Origin: Halobacteriovoraceae bacterium | GTDB lineage: Bacteria; Bdellovibrionota; Bacteriovoracia; Bacteriovoracales; Bacteriovoracaceae | Assembly: GCA_002707495.1 (NCBI GenBank) | Contig: PAMZ01000006.1 | Location: 310,001 to 374,000, forward strand | DNA length: 64,000 bases | Reading direction: 5' to 3' | Shown: in pieces, positions 1-7,875 of the stretch | How positions within the stretch are numbered: position 1 is the first letter of the stretch | How the letters are laid out: each line of letters opens with the position of its first letter | Program-made: the position numbers and the translations under genes | Notes under the pieces: generated by a model | Databases searched by the model: none | What the model saw: the letters and a program-made list of their open reading frames with translations, nothing else | Told to the model about the DNA's origin: nothing

Positions 1-44
1 TATTAAGTTTTCCATAAGTAATTAATTTTTGATTGAAATGTTAA

Positions 45-788
45 TTAGAGTGTCTCAAGGAAAGTTTTTAACTCAGTAAGTCTTTGAAATCTCATCTCAG
101 GATTAGACTCATTTGCTAGCCCGCAAGCTGGTGAAATAATTAGATTTTTTTTTGAAAATAAAAAATTGCCCCAAGTTTCGGGCGCTCTCATCTCAAGACC
201 ACCTAAAAAGACTTCGTCTCGGTTGAAGTTATCCTTATTTCTCAAAGACCAATCCAATTGCTTATTTTTTATTTTTAAAAGCTCAAAGATTTCTTCATTG
301 ATATCACTACAGCAATGTAGCCCTACCTCACAATCAACGATGTTCAATTTATAAAAAAACTCGTTTAAAAATTCAATCTCAGATCGGGATTTTAAAGCAG
401 GCTCATCTATGACTAAAAATAAGTCTCCTTTCTCTATAAACCGATTGATGAGATTCTTATAAAGAACTCCTAGCTTACTTGCTACGCTCTCTAAGGTCTG
501 ATCTTTTAAAAAATACTTATGCAAAGTGATAGGACCAATTAATTGGGTCTTAAAGATTTTTGAATCTTGGGAAGCTAATCTTTTAAAAAACTCCTTTTCA
601 TAAGGAAGCTCAATATCCAAAGACGCTAAATTATGGGTCCTGCTTAAAACATCTATCCCCATAAATTGCTTGGGGTCTAAATGAGGAAGTGTAAATAAAA
701 CGGGAATATCAAACTTAAAGGTAAACTCAATTGCTTGGTTGAGCTGCACAAAAGGAAGTGAGCCAATATGCGTTGTTTCAACCTTCAA
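45..788 (-). CDS. MetE C-terminal-domain-like protein (UROD/MetE superfamily)
   Basis: A 247-residue protein that looks like the catalytic barrel of cobalamin-independent methionine synthase. It opens with THIGSLPF, has the zinc-ligand segment LHCC near residue 159 (HxC in MetE), and near residue 220 has SPACGLANESNPEMR, the counterpart of the PDCGLKTR ligand region. It is shorter than archaeal MetE-type enzymes (about 300-340 residues) and lacks the N-terminal half of MetE. Its start overlaps the stop of the upstream cysteine desulfurase by 4 nt, so the two are probably translationally coupled and may share sulfur metabolism. Methyl transfer to a thiol is a family-level inference; the substrate is unknown. 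Confidence 0.7.
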   Translation of the reverse strand: MKVETTHIGSLPFVQLNQAIEFTFKFDIPVLFTLPHLDPKQFMGIDVLSRTHNLASLDIELPYEKEFFKRLASQDSKIFKTQLIGPITLHKYFLKDQTLESVASKLGVLYKNLINRFIEKGDLFLVIDEPALKSRSEIEFLNEFFYKLNIVDCEVGLHCCSDINEEIFELLKIKNKQLDWSLRNKDNFNRDEVFLGGLEMRAPETWGNFLFSKKNLIISPACGLANESNPEMRFQRLTELKTFLETL

Positions 789-1882
789 ATTTTATCCAAG
801 ACCTTTTCAAGCTTAATCAAAATTTCACTCTGATGTTCCCAATTTGAGGGGCCAAGAGAGAGTCTAATATTCCTTTTAGCTCCATTTTGATATCCCATAG
901 CCTCTAATGTTTGAGAAGGGCTCAGAGAGCCAGAAGTACAAGCACTACCGGTTCCCACATCTAAACCAGCTAAATCAAAATGGGTTAACATTGCATCTGA
1001 GTTTAGAGATTCATGCATAAAGCAAATTGTATTTGAAGAAGAACTTTGGATAAATTCCAGTTTAGAGTTCTTCTGAATCAACTGACAAATTTCTCGTTTT
1101 AACTTTTCCCCTTCGATAAAGTCTTGATTGAAGTCTCTGGACTCTAAGGCGGCCTGAAGCGACAATATTCCGTGCAGATTCATGGTACCCGAGCGCATAG
1201 AGTTTTGTTGACCACCCCCATGAATAAGGGGCTTTAATTTTATTGAAGGATTTATAAAGCTAAATCCAACTCCTTTTAAAGCTCCAAACTTATGACCGGA
1301 AAATGTTATGATATCTGCATTAGGAGGTAGGTTCTGAAAATTTTTAATTTTACCAACGACTTGAACGGCATCCACGTGAACAAGACAATTTGTTTGAGAT
1401 TTAATCTTATCAATCAATTCATATGATAAGACCTCACCAGTTTCATTATTCATCCATTGAAAATTAAACCAGCTTTTAAATCCACTTTGATTAAATTTGT
1501 TAAGCTCCTTTAGCCAATCCTTTTGTGATGAGAGATGCCCTAATTTAAGAGAGTCTAAAGCGAGACTCCTTCTAAACTCTGCAATTTTATGGACAGCAGA
1601 ATGATCACACTGAGAATAAATTAATTGATCACAGTTTTGAGGAGAAAAAACAGTATTTAAAAACTCGGTAGCACCCGAATGATATATGACATCAAAATCG
1701 CAGTGAAAAAAGTTCTTTAAAAACTCAGTTGTTTGATTAATTTTTTTAAGGGCAGATTTTCCTCGAGAGTGTTGAGAAGATGAATTTGCGTCGATACCAT
1801 TGATTGTAGCAAGCTTACTATATACTTCAGGTAAAACGGGATGGGTGGAATTATAGTCTAGGTAATAACGCATCAATGCCAT
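785..1882 (-). CDS. Cysteine desulfurase, IscS/NifS family (PLP-dependent)
   Basis: A 365-residue class V aminotransferase-fold enzyme expected to move sulfur from cysteine to Fe-S or tRNA-thiolation acceptors. Visible motifs are YLDYNSTHP at the N-terminus, the HVDAVQ cofactor-binding segment (about residues 169-174), the PLP lysine in FSGHKFGALKG (about K198), and the persulfide loop TGSACTSGSLSP with Cys about 315. It is shorter than E. coli IscS (404). It lies 46 nt downstream of an IscR-like regulator, but no iscU or iscA follows; a MetE-like gene does. The first ATG (1882) has GAGG 4 nt upstream; a second in-frame ATG (1873) is possible. Both lie in or beside a perfect 12-bp inverted repeat. 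Confidence 0.88.
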   Translation of the reverse strand: MALMRYYLDYNSTHPVLPEVYSKLATINGIDANSSSQHSRGKSALKKINQTTEFLKNFFHCDFDVIYHSGATEFLNTVFSPQNCDQLIYSQCDHSAVHKIAEFRRSLALDSLKLGHLSSQKDWLKELNKFNQSGFKSWFNFQWMNNETGEVLSYELIDKIKSQTNCLVHVDAVQVVGKIKNFQNLPPNADIITFSGHKFGALKGVGFSFINPSIKLKPLIHGGGQQNSMRSGTMNLHGILSLQAALESRDFNQDFIEGEKLKREICQLIQKNSKLEFIQSSSSNTICFMHESLNSDAMLTHFDLAGLDVGTGSACTSGSLSPSQTLEAMGYQNGAKRNIRLSLGPSNWEHQSEILIKLEKVLDKI

Positions 1883-1910
1883 TCTACCTCGTTAAAAATA
1901 GAATGGCATT
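1875..1910 (-). promoter_or_regulatory. Perfect 12-bp inverted repeat at the cysteine desulfurase start
   Basis: Arms AATGCCATTCTA (1875-1886) and TAGAATGGCATT (1899-1910) are exact reverse complements around a 12-nt loop. In the minus-strand RNA the GAGG Shine-Dalgarno is in the loop and the ATG at 1882 is in the 3' arm, so folding would hide the start codon. No T-run follows on either strand, so it is not a standard terminator. It may be a translation-control hairpin or a protein-binding palindrome. Confidence 0.5.
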
Positions 1911-1928
1911 AAATTATGTAGACTTAAA

Positions 1929-2492
1929 TTATTGGTTAATTTCGCCGATATTAGGTCTAATTGCAGAGGTAACTTCATCAGTTGCAGTAGTAGGTGCTGC
2001 CGCTGCAGTTGCAACATTATTCATCGTTGCATCTGTATTCGCCTCTCTTGATTTTCTATAAAGATCACCAAGTGTCGTTGTTGTTAGATACTCTTCCATT
2101 AGAATACCAAGATTCTCAAAGAACCCTCTAGTAAGTCTAAATTCAGTAGTGTCAATTCTAGTTGTCTCACCTTCAGTAGTCTTTACTTCAACTCCTGAAC
2201 TTGGCATTCCAGAGATGTCTCTTGCTGGGTTGATGTTCTCACCAACACACTCAAGAATATCTCTTACTGAGATTTCATCCATAGATCTTGCAAGAACATA
2301 TCCACCACCTGGTCCTCTTACAGACTTGACAACTCTTCCAGTTCTTAATTTTCTGAAAAGTTGCTCTAAATAGTGAAGTGAAATTGCTTGTCTAGAAGAA
2401 ATTTCTTGAAGTCTTACTGGGTTCCCATTGCTGTGAAAAGTAAGATCGAGCATTGCTCTGACTGCGTAACGGCCTTTAGAAGTTAATCTCAT
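1929..2492 (-). CDS. Rrf2/IscR-like transcriptional regulator lacking Fe-S ligands
   Basis: The 187-residue protein begins MRLTSKGRYAVRAMLDL, and its winged helix (residues 1-80: ISLHYLEQLFRKLR, VRGPGGGYVLAR) is nearly that of E. coli IscR. The cluster-binding part differs. IscR uses Cys92, Cys98, Cys104 and His107; here position 92 is Asp (NPARD), and in the segment FRLTRGFFENL the aligned Cys and His are Arg. The only cysteine is at about 82. The C-terminus (about 150-187) is an Ala/Thr-rich tail. GGAGG precedes the ATG. It probably regulates itself and the downstream cysteine desulfurase, but cannot be a normal [2Fe-2S] sensor. Confidence 0.85.
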   Translation of the reverse strand: MRLTSKGRYAVRAMLDLTFHSNGNPVRLQEISSRQAISLHYLEQLFRKLRTGRVVKSVRGPGGGYVLARSMDEISVRDILECVGENINPARDISGMPSSGVEVKTTEGETTRIDTTEFRLTRGFFENLGILMEEYLTTTTLGDLYRKSREANTDATMNNVATAAAAPTTATDEVTSAIRPNIGEINQ

Positions 2493-2532
2493 TTGTCATC
2501 CTCCATAATTTAATAAAAACATTTTGTTTAAG

Positions 2533-2559
2533 CAGGGATTTTCCTTCCTTTGATCCCTG
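2533..2559 (-). promoter_or_regulatory. 5' leader hairpin with two GGA motifs in the loop
   Basis: In the leader of the IscR-like gene, CAGGGAT and ATCCCTG arms (7 bp, perfect) enclose a 13-nt loop which in minus-strand RNA reads CAAAGGAAGGAAA. It is about 40 nt upstream of the start codon. It could bind a CsrA-type protein or simply be a leader structure; no U-tract suggests a terminator. Confidence 0.3.
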
Positions 2560-2622
2560 AAAGATACCCGACTCACTTAGTTGGCCGAAATATCTTCATA
2601 AAAAGTATGACCTGTTTTAGTT

Positions 2623-2634
2623 GTTGACGTCAAC
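2623..2634. promoter_or_regulatory. Perfect 12-bp palindrome, candidate operator
   Basis: GTTGACGTCAAC is an exact 12-bp palindrome about 130 bp upstream of the IscR-like start. It contains TTGACG, a possible -35 element, on both strands. The position suits an operator of the adjacent Rrf2-type regulator or another dimeric repressor. The sequence is not the E. coli IscR type 1 or type 2 site. Confidence 0.35.
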
Positions 2635-2784
2635 TGTTTAATACTAAAGAAAGCTTAAAAAGTTCTTACATCAACTAATAGAGTTAAATGCTTGTAATTA
2701 TTGGTTTTTTGGAGCGGTCCATCAGGCCTTTTGCACCGAAAAAACCGGGTAATTTTTTCCGAGTATTTTGCTCAAAACGCTGAA

Positions 2785-3231
2785 TTAGTCGTCAGAAATC
2801 GAATACAAGACAAAATTTCTTTGCGAATTTTCAGAATCTGAATCCGAATTTTCGATGGAAATCATATAGTGTGAAAATGATTCTGGAACTTCAGATATAA
2901 ATCCGCGATAAAAATCTTTTCCCCACTCTACCAAAAAGTATTTCTTGTCTTCTAAATAAAGACCGAGCTCTAGGTGAAGAATATCTTCACGTGTTTTGAT
3001 CCGATAGAAATCTGCATGAAGCGCTTGAGGCGTCTCTGATAAAACAGAATAAGTAGGGCTCATAGTGTCGTCATCTAGAAAAACTTTTGCAAATGTTGTT
3101 TTGCCAATGCCCATCTTACCATCAAGAATCATTAAAGCTGGAGCATCTAGGAAGTCTTTCATCTCGAAGGCGATATGAGGCAGATCAGACTCAAATACTT
3201 TTTTCCAAGATCTCAATTCGCGTTTGCGCAT
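2785..3231 (-). CDS. tsaE: tRNA threonylcarbamoyladenosine biosynthesis ATPase TsaE
   Basis: A small (148 aa) P-loop ATPase of the TsaE/YjeE family, which works with TsaB and TsaD to make t6A37 in ANN-decoding tRNAs. It shows Walker A GKMGIGKTT (about residues 38-46), the switch-like SPTYSV segment, HADFYRI (about 71-77) and the VEWG motif (about 98). The gene starts 2 nt after the stop of nnrED; tsaE next to nnrED (yjeE next to yjeF) is a common bacterial arrangement. It is the last gene of the minus-strand run from cdaA to tsaE. Confidence 0.9.
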   Translation of the reverse strand: MRKRELRSWKKVFESDLPHIAFEMKDFLDAPALMILDGKMGIGKTTFAKVFLDDDTMSPTYSVLSETPQALHADFYRIKTREDILHLELGLYLEDKKYFLVEWGKDFYRGFISEVPESFSHYMISIENSDSDSENSQRNFVLYSISDD

Positions 3232-3232
3232 G

Positions 3233-4837
3233 CTAACCTATATTCCGATATAAAGAATCAATTTTTTCTTCAATAACTTTAAAAGCTTTGGGAAAAGACT
3301 CTATTAAAGAGGCTGCACTCATTGTTCTTTCACCGAAGTCTTCAGCTGCAATTTTTCCTGAAAGTGAATGCAAATACACTGCGAGTGCGACTGTATCATT
3401 TACTCTCTCATAACGCTTAGAGAGTGAAAGTTTTGATTTAGTTAAAGGTTCTTGACCAAGCAGTCCTCCCAAAATTCCTGCTAGAACATCACCAACACCA
3501 CCAGTTGCCATCCCATCATTGGGATAATAATTGAAATATACTTTTCCATCACTACAACCCAGGTATGTACAAGGACCTTTTAAAACGACTGTACAGTTGA
3601 TGCTATCTAAAAGGTCTTTGAGATAGTCCACAGGTTTTTCATTGAGTTTCTCATAGGCTACCCCTGTAAATTTACAAAATTCACCAAAATGTGGAGTTAA
3701 GACAGTAGGAGCATTTCTCATTGTAAAAGCATCTTTGTCTTCTCTGAAATTTAGTACATTAATGGCGTCAGCATCTACGATAACCGGACCGTCAAAATTA
3801 TTTAAAACTTCAAGAACTAGCCTTCTTGCGCGGGTAGATCTTGCCAGCCCTGGGCCAATAACAATTGAAGAATATTTATTAAGATCTCTAATAAGTCTAG
3901 GCCATTGATTAATCTCTAAGGGAACATATCCAGTCATCACCTCAGGGATAAGTCGTGCCATCATTTCATGATATTGAGGCTCCCAAGTTGCGGCGGTGAC
4001 TAAGCCAGAGCCAACACGTAAACTGGCTGAAGCCGCCAGTGCTGGCGCTCCAGTTAACCCATGAGAGCCTCCAAGAACAAGAGAGTGTCCAAAGACTTTT
4101 TTATCTCCAAATTTATCTCTGAAGCTCATAAGGTTCATCATATGACTAGGCTCAAGAAGAAACTTATCCCCTTGCTCGCTCATAACCCTTGGTAAACCAA
4201 CATCAATTGTTTTTACAATTCCTGATCTTTTAGCTCCATCTGAAACATAATAACCAAGTTTAGGAAAGCCAATGGCAAGAGTTACATCTGCAATAATGGC
4301 GTTACCTCGAATAAATCCTGTATTGCCCGCTACACCAGAGGCAATATCCACTGCAAACACTAAGGTAGATCTATCATTAATTGTTTCAATAACTTCATAC
4401 ATAAAGTCTGAAAGTGGTAGCTGAACTCCAGTACCAAAAAGTGCATCTACAATCACTCCACTTCCCATTTGATCAAAATAACTCGCGACTTGATCTGTGC
4501 GTTCGATATAATTTAATTTCACACCAAATTTATGGGCCATTTCCAGTTGTTTAACCAACTCAGGATTACAATCGCTTTCGGGGAAAAATACAAAAGCTCG
4601 ACAATTATAGCCTCTATTTACTAAATGCCTGGCCATCGCAATACCGTCAGAGCCATTGTTACCTTTACCAATTAAAAAAAGAATCTCTTCAGTCAATCCA
4701 GCGTTATCAAAAACTTCAGAAATGATATCAGCTCCACCCACACCAGCATTTTCAATGATTAAGCTTTCATTAAAGTGGTATTCTTCCCAAGTTTTCTTTT
4801 CAATGTCTTTCATTTCGTCAGTGGTGACAATTCTCAT
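3233..4837 (-). CDS. nnrE/nnrD: Bifunctional NAD(P)HX epimerase / ADP-dependent NAD(P)HX dehydratase
   Basis: A 534-residue fusion that repairs hydrated NAD(P)H. The N-terminal YjeF_N epimerase domain (about 1-215) has NESLIIENAG and the loop GKGNNGSDG (usual form GKGNNGGDG). The C-terminal carbohydrate-kinase-like dehydratase domain (about 240-525) has the VLGGSHGLTGAP nucleotide region, LTPHFGEFCKFTG, VLKGPCTYL and the signature NDGMATGGVGDVLAGILGG. Length and domain order match the YjeF family. pdxJ ends 3 nt upstream, so co-transcription is likely. Confidence 0.93.
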   Translation of the reverse strand: MRIVTTDEMKDIEKKTWEEYHFNESLIIENAGVGGADIISEVFDNAGLTEEILFLIGKGNNGSDGIAMARHLVNRGYNCRAFVFFPESDCNPELVKQLEMAHKFGVKLNYIERTDQVASYFDQMGSGVIVDALFGTGVQLPLSDFMYEVIETINDRSTLVFAVDIASGVAGNTGFIRGNAIIADVTLAIGFPKLGYYVSDGAKRSGIVKTIDVGLPRVMSEQGDKFLLEPSHMMNLMSFRDKFGDKKVFGHSLVLGGSHGLTGAPALAASASLRVGSGLVTAATWEPQYHEMMARLIPEVMTGYVPLEINQWPRLIRDLNKYSSIVIGPGLARSTRARRLVLEVLNNFDGPVIVDADAINVLNFREDKDAFTMRNAPTVLTPHFGEFCKFTGVAYEKLNEKPVDYLKDLLDSINCTVVLKGPCTYLGCSDGKVYFNYYPNDGMATGGVGDVLAGILGGLLGQEPLTKSKLSLSKRYERVNDTVALAVYLHSLSGKIAAEDFGERTMSAASLIESFPKAFKVIEEKIDSLYRNIG

Positions 4838-4840
4838 GGC

Positions 4841-5590
4841 CTATACCTGATAGTTTTTAATTAATTTACAATAGTCTGCCACTGTCTTTTCCAATCCCGT
4901 AAAAAGACTTTGGCTGATTATCCAGTGACCCACATTGTACTCTTCAAAAACACCTAACTCAAGAAGCGGGATGATGTTTTTATCATCTAGCCCATGCCCT
5001 GCATGAAAGGCAAACTTTGCTTGCTTTGAATACTCATGGCATCTTTTAAAGTCTTCTAGAAAACGACTTACATCCTCTTCCCGATTGTAATGTATGGCAA
5101 AATCGCCAGTATGGATTTCCACAGCGTCTGCATTAAGTTTTGCGCAACATTCCATGATATCTAAATCAGCTTCTACAAAAAGAGAGATCTTAACTCCAGG
5201 AATACCAGTTCTTAATTTCGCTGTTATAGCTTCGACTCTAGAGTAACCCTCACCTTTAAGATTAAGTCCACCCTCAGTGGTCCTCTCCTCTCTTTTTTCA
5301 GGAACCAGGCATATCCATTCTGGTTTAGTTGCAACAGCGATATCTAATATTTCCTCGCTCGCCCCCATTTCTAGATTAAGAGGGCGATTGTACCTTTCAC
5401 AGACAAGCTTTACCGCAGGAACATCATAATCTTGAATATGCCTACGATCTTCTCTTAAATGAATCGTCAATTGATCAGCCCCTGACTCGAGAGCTTTATG
5501 AGCAGCATCTACTAGCGAAGGGTATTTCTCACCTCTTGCTTGCCTAAGAGTTGCCACATGATCAATATTAACACCTAACCTTGGTTTCAT
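4841..5590 (-). CDS. pdxJ: Pyridoxine 5'-phosphate synthase PdxJ
   Basis: This enzyme condenses 3-amino-2-oxopropyl phosphate with 1-deoxyxylulose 5-phosphate in DXP-dependent vitamin B6 synthesis. Motifs: LGVNIDHVATLRQAR at the start, ADQLTIHLREDRRHI (about residues 37-52 here), VCLVPEKREERTTEGG, EIHTGDFA and AGHGLD, all typical of PdxJ. A TTG start at 5605 is possible, but the ATG at 5590 is preferred: GGAG lies 10 nt upstream and the protein then begins MKPRLGVNIDHVA with the family's usual length (249 aa). It follows the glmM stop by 4 nt. Confidence 0.94.
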   Translation of the reverse strand: MKPRLGVNIDHVATLRQARGEKYPSLVDAAHKALESGADQLTIHLREDRRHIQDYDVPAVKLVCERYNRPLNLEMGASEEILDIAVATKPEWICLVPEKREERTTEGGLNLKGEGYSRVEAITAKLRTGIPGVKISLFVEADLDIMECCAKLNADAVEIHTGDFAIHYNREEDVSRFLEDFKRCHEYSKQAKFAFHAGHGLDDKNIIPLLELGVFEEYNVGHWIISQSLFTGLEKTVADYCKLIKNYQV

Positions 5591-5594
5591 TATT

Positions 5595-6959
5595 TTAAGC
5601 TCCAATTTCTTTCTTTAAGACTCCGGCAATTTCTTGACAAGAATTTTCAATCAATGACTGATCCTCACCTTCAAGCATCACCCTTGCCAGATTTTCAGTT
5701 CCAGAATATCGAAGCAAAACCCTTCCAGTGCCGTTAAGTTTCTCTTCAGTATCTTTTAATATTTTGGACAGATTTGGCATCTGTGAAAATTCCTTTTTTT
5801 CTTTTACATTAACATTCACGAGAACCTGAGGCATGAGATGAACCTCCTCCGATAGCTCTCTAAGAGATCTTCCAAAATATTTAAGACATTCGATAACTTT
5901 TAGAGCGGCTAGAATACCATCTCCAGTGGTTGAAAATTCTTTAAAAATAATATGACCACTGGGTTCCCCCCCAAAGACAGATTGAGTAGACAGCATTCGC
6001 TCGACAATATACCTATCTCCGACTTGAGTCCTATGAAAATTTGCACCTAAGCTTTTTACATATTTCTCAAGTCCAAAATTACTCATGACCGTTCCCACGA
6101 CTTCATTTGAACCTCCTAGTTTTTGAGTCTCAAAAAGAAAGCGTGCTAATATTCCTAAAAGCTTGTCACCATTAACAACTTCACCTTTACTATCAACAAT
6201 AGCAAGCCGATCTCCATCACCGTCTAGACAAATTCCTAAGTCTGCACGGTATTTAATGACCTTCTCTGCACAGGCTTCCGGATGGAGAGCTCCGACACTA
6301 TCATTAATATTCATTCCATTTGGTTTATTTCCTATGGAAATAACCTCCGCACCAAGCTCTTCAAATGCTAAAGGAGCGACTTTATAACCAGCGCCATTCG
6401 CTCCATCGACCACAAGTCTTAAACCTTCTAAATTGTATTCGTCTGATAGTGCCTGTTTAACCTTAACTATATAACGCCCCACCACCTCATCTAATCTCTT
6501 TGCATTTCCTAAATCTGAATCCAGTTTTTTGGGAATCAATTCTGAGTTTTTGAGCATCTTTTCCAATTCAAGTTCAACAGAGTCAGGCAATTTATGTCCG
6601 GTTCGATCAAAGATTTTGATCCCATTATCATAATAAGGATTATGAGAAGCACTTATCATAACGCCCGCATCGGCTCTCATGGATTGAGTGACAAAGGCAA
6701 CTCCTGGAGTCGGTAGTGGACCTGTTAGTATCGCTCTTCCACCTTGTGAGCAAACTCCAGCAGAGAAGGCTTGCTCTAACATATAACAGCTCAGTCTTGT
6801 ATCTTTGCCGATAATAATTAATGGTTTTTGTACCCTAGACTTATTTTGGAAAAATGCCGTCACGGCACGACCAAGAGAAAACGCTACCTCTCCCGTCATG
6901 GGATGGGTGTTGGCCCGACCTCTAATTCCATCTGTTCCAAAATACTGTCTTGCACTCAT
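5595..6959 (-). CDS. glmM: Phosphoglucosamine mutase GlmM
   Basis: This converts glucosamine-6-P to glucosamine-1-P for UDP-GlcNAc, peptidoglycan and LPS. The 454-aa protein begins YFGTDGIRGRAN and carries the phosphoserine loop MISASHNPYYDNG (about residue 101), the metal loop DGDGDR (about 246), and GEPSGHII and RYSGTENLARVM near the C-terminus. All four catalytic regions are intact and the length is typical. It lies 4 nt after cdaR, in the cdaA-cdaR-glmM order known from Firmicutes, where GlmM also binds and inhibits CdaA. Confidence 0.96.
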   Translation of the reverse strand: MSARQYFGTDGIRGRANTHPMTGEVAFSLGRAVTAFFQNKSRVQKPLIIIGKDTRLSCYMLEQAFSAGVCSQGGRAILTGPLPTPGVAFVTQSMRADAGVMISASHNPYYDNGIKIFDRTGHKLPDSVELELEKMLKNSELIPKKLDSDLGNAKRLDEVVGRYIVKVKQALSDEYNLEGLRLVVDGANGAGYKVAPLAFEELGAEVISIGNKPNGMNINDSVGALHPEACAEKVIKYRADLGICLDGDGDRLAIVDSKGEVVNGDKLLGILARFLFETQKLGGSNEVVGTVMSNFGLEKYVKSLGANFHRTQVGDRYIVERMLSTQSVFGGEPSGHIIFKEFSTTGDGILAALKVIECLKYFGRSLRELSEEVHLMPQVLVNVNVKEKKEFSQMPNLSKILKDTEEKLNGTGRVLLRYSGTENLARVMLEGEDQSLIENSCQEIAGVLKKEIGA

Positions 6960-6963
6960 ATGT

Positions 6964-7875
6964 CTACTCCAAAACTAATTTTACTGTTGGGGGAAAAATA
7001 TTAACAACTTCAATATCCAAATCGCCTGTCTCTACTTTTAGTTTTACTTCAGCGTTTCCTTTGGCAGCGTTGGGAACATCGGCTATGACCTTGATCCTAT
7101 TTTTTTCAAGATCCTCCAAAACTTCCGAGTCACCTTTCAAAACGACAGAAACCACTTTAGGGTCAACCTGACTTATCAAACTAACTGTTTGAAATATAAT
7201 GGGAAGGTCTGAGAAAGTAAATTCTTTGGTTTTTGATTGTAGCTCATAAGAAATATTTACTAACTCATTTTTAAGCGTCACTCTTGGGTCTTGAGACTTG
7301 AGCGCCACAACAAAACTCTTTTCTTCGTTTAATTTCTTTCCATCAATAATAGGTGATTCAATAAAATCTAGTTTTTGTATGACAGAACGTGGTCCAGAGA
7401 TTGACACTTTTTGCGGCTCAACATTGATTTTATCAATCTGAAACTTCTCTCTAAATCCATCTGCTTCTAGAAGTTTTACTTTCACAGACTTTGTAAGGGA
7501 TTTTTCCAAAGCAAGATTTAACACTCTTGGCTGAATATCGACTAGTTCTACACCCAGCGGCAATTTAACTTTGGAGCGATCAAAAACTAACTTATAGTTA
7601 AGTCTGCCTTTTTGATAGTAATCCTCTTTTTTAAATTCCATCACGAGCTTTCTCTCTAAGAACTTTCTCACAAATAGACCAGGTCCTTTGATTCGATATT
7701 GTACCTCTTGATCCCATCGATTTGAAATAGCTAGCTTATCCGGAACCTGAATATTAATAGGAATATTTTTAGTCACTTCAATTTCAGCAGAACTTACAAC
7801 ATACATCCATATCAAGACGGCTACCAGAAGGGAAAAAAAACGAAGTTGGTTTTTCTTTCTAGATAAGGCTTTCAT
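6964..7875 (-). CDS. cdaR: YbbR-domain protein CdaR-like (regulator of CdaA)
   Basis: A 303-residue protein with a short cytoplasmic N-terminus (MKALSRKKN), one membrane anchor (about residues 11-30, RFFSLLVAVLIWMYVVSSA) and an extracytoplasmic part of repeated YbbR-type beta domains (for example VKLLEADGFREKF near 134 and VSISGPRSVIQKL near 153). In Firmicutes, CdaR modulates the diadenylate cyclase CdaA. The start overlaps the cdaA stop by 4 nt and glmM follows after 4 nt, which supports the assignment. Sequence alone is poorly conserved in this family, so the call leans on the anchor, repeats and context. Confidence 0.8.
   Translation of the reverse strand: MKALSRKKNQLRFFSLLVAVLIWMYVVSSAEIEVTKNIPINIQVPDKLAISNRWDQEVQYRIKGPGLFVRKFLERKLVMEFKKEDYYQKGRLNYKLVFDRSKVKLPLGVELVDIQPRVLNLALEKSLTKSVKVKLLEADGFREKFQIDKINVEPQKVSISGPRSVIQKLDFIESPIIDGKKLNEEKSFVVALKSQDPRVTLKNELVNISYELQSKTKEFTFSDLPIIFQTVSLISQVDPKVVSVVLKGDSEVLEDLEKNRIKVIADVPNAAKGNAEVKLKVETGDLDIEVVNIFPPTVKLVLE

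Noticed and set aside
1876..2061. Plus-strand frame of 61 codons opposite the IscR-like gene
   Set aside because: It is antisense to the low-complexity tail of the regulator and to the inverted repeat; no Shine-Dalgarno or known motif.
2700..2784. Possible terminator after tsaE
   Set aside because: T-rich stretches are present but only 3-4-bp stems can be drawn.
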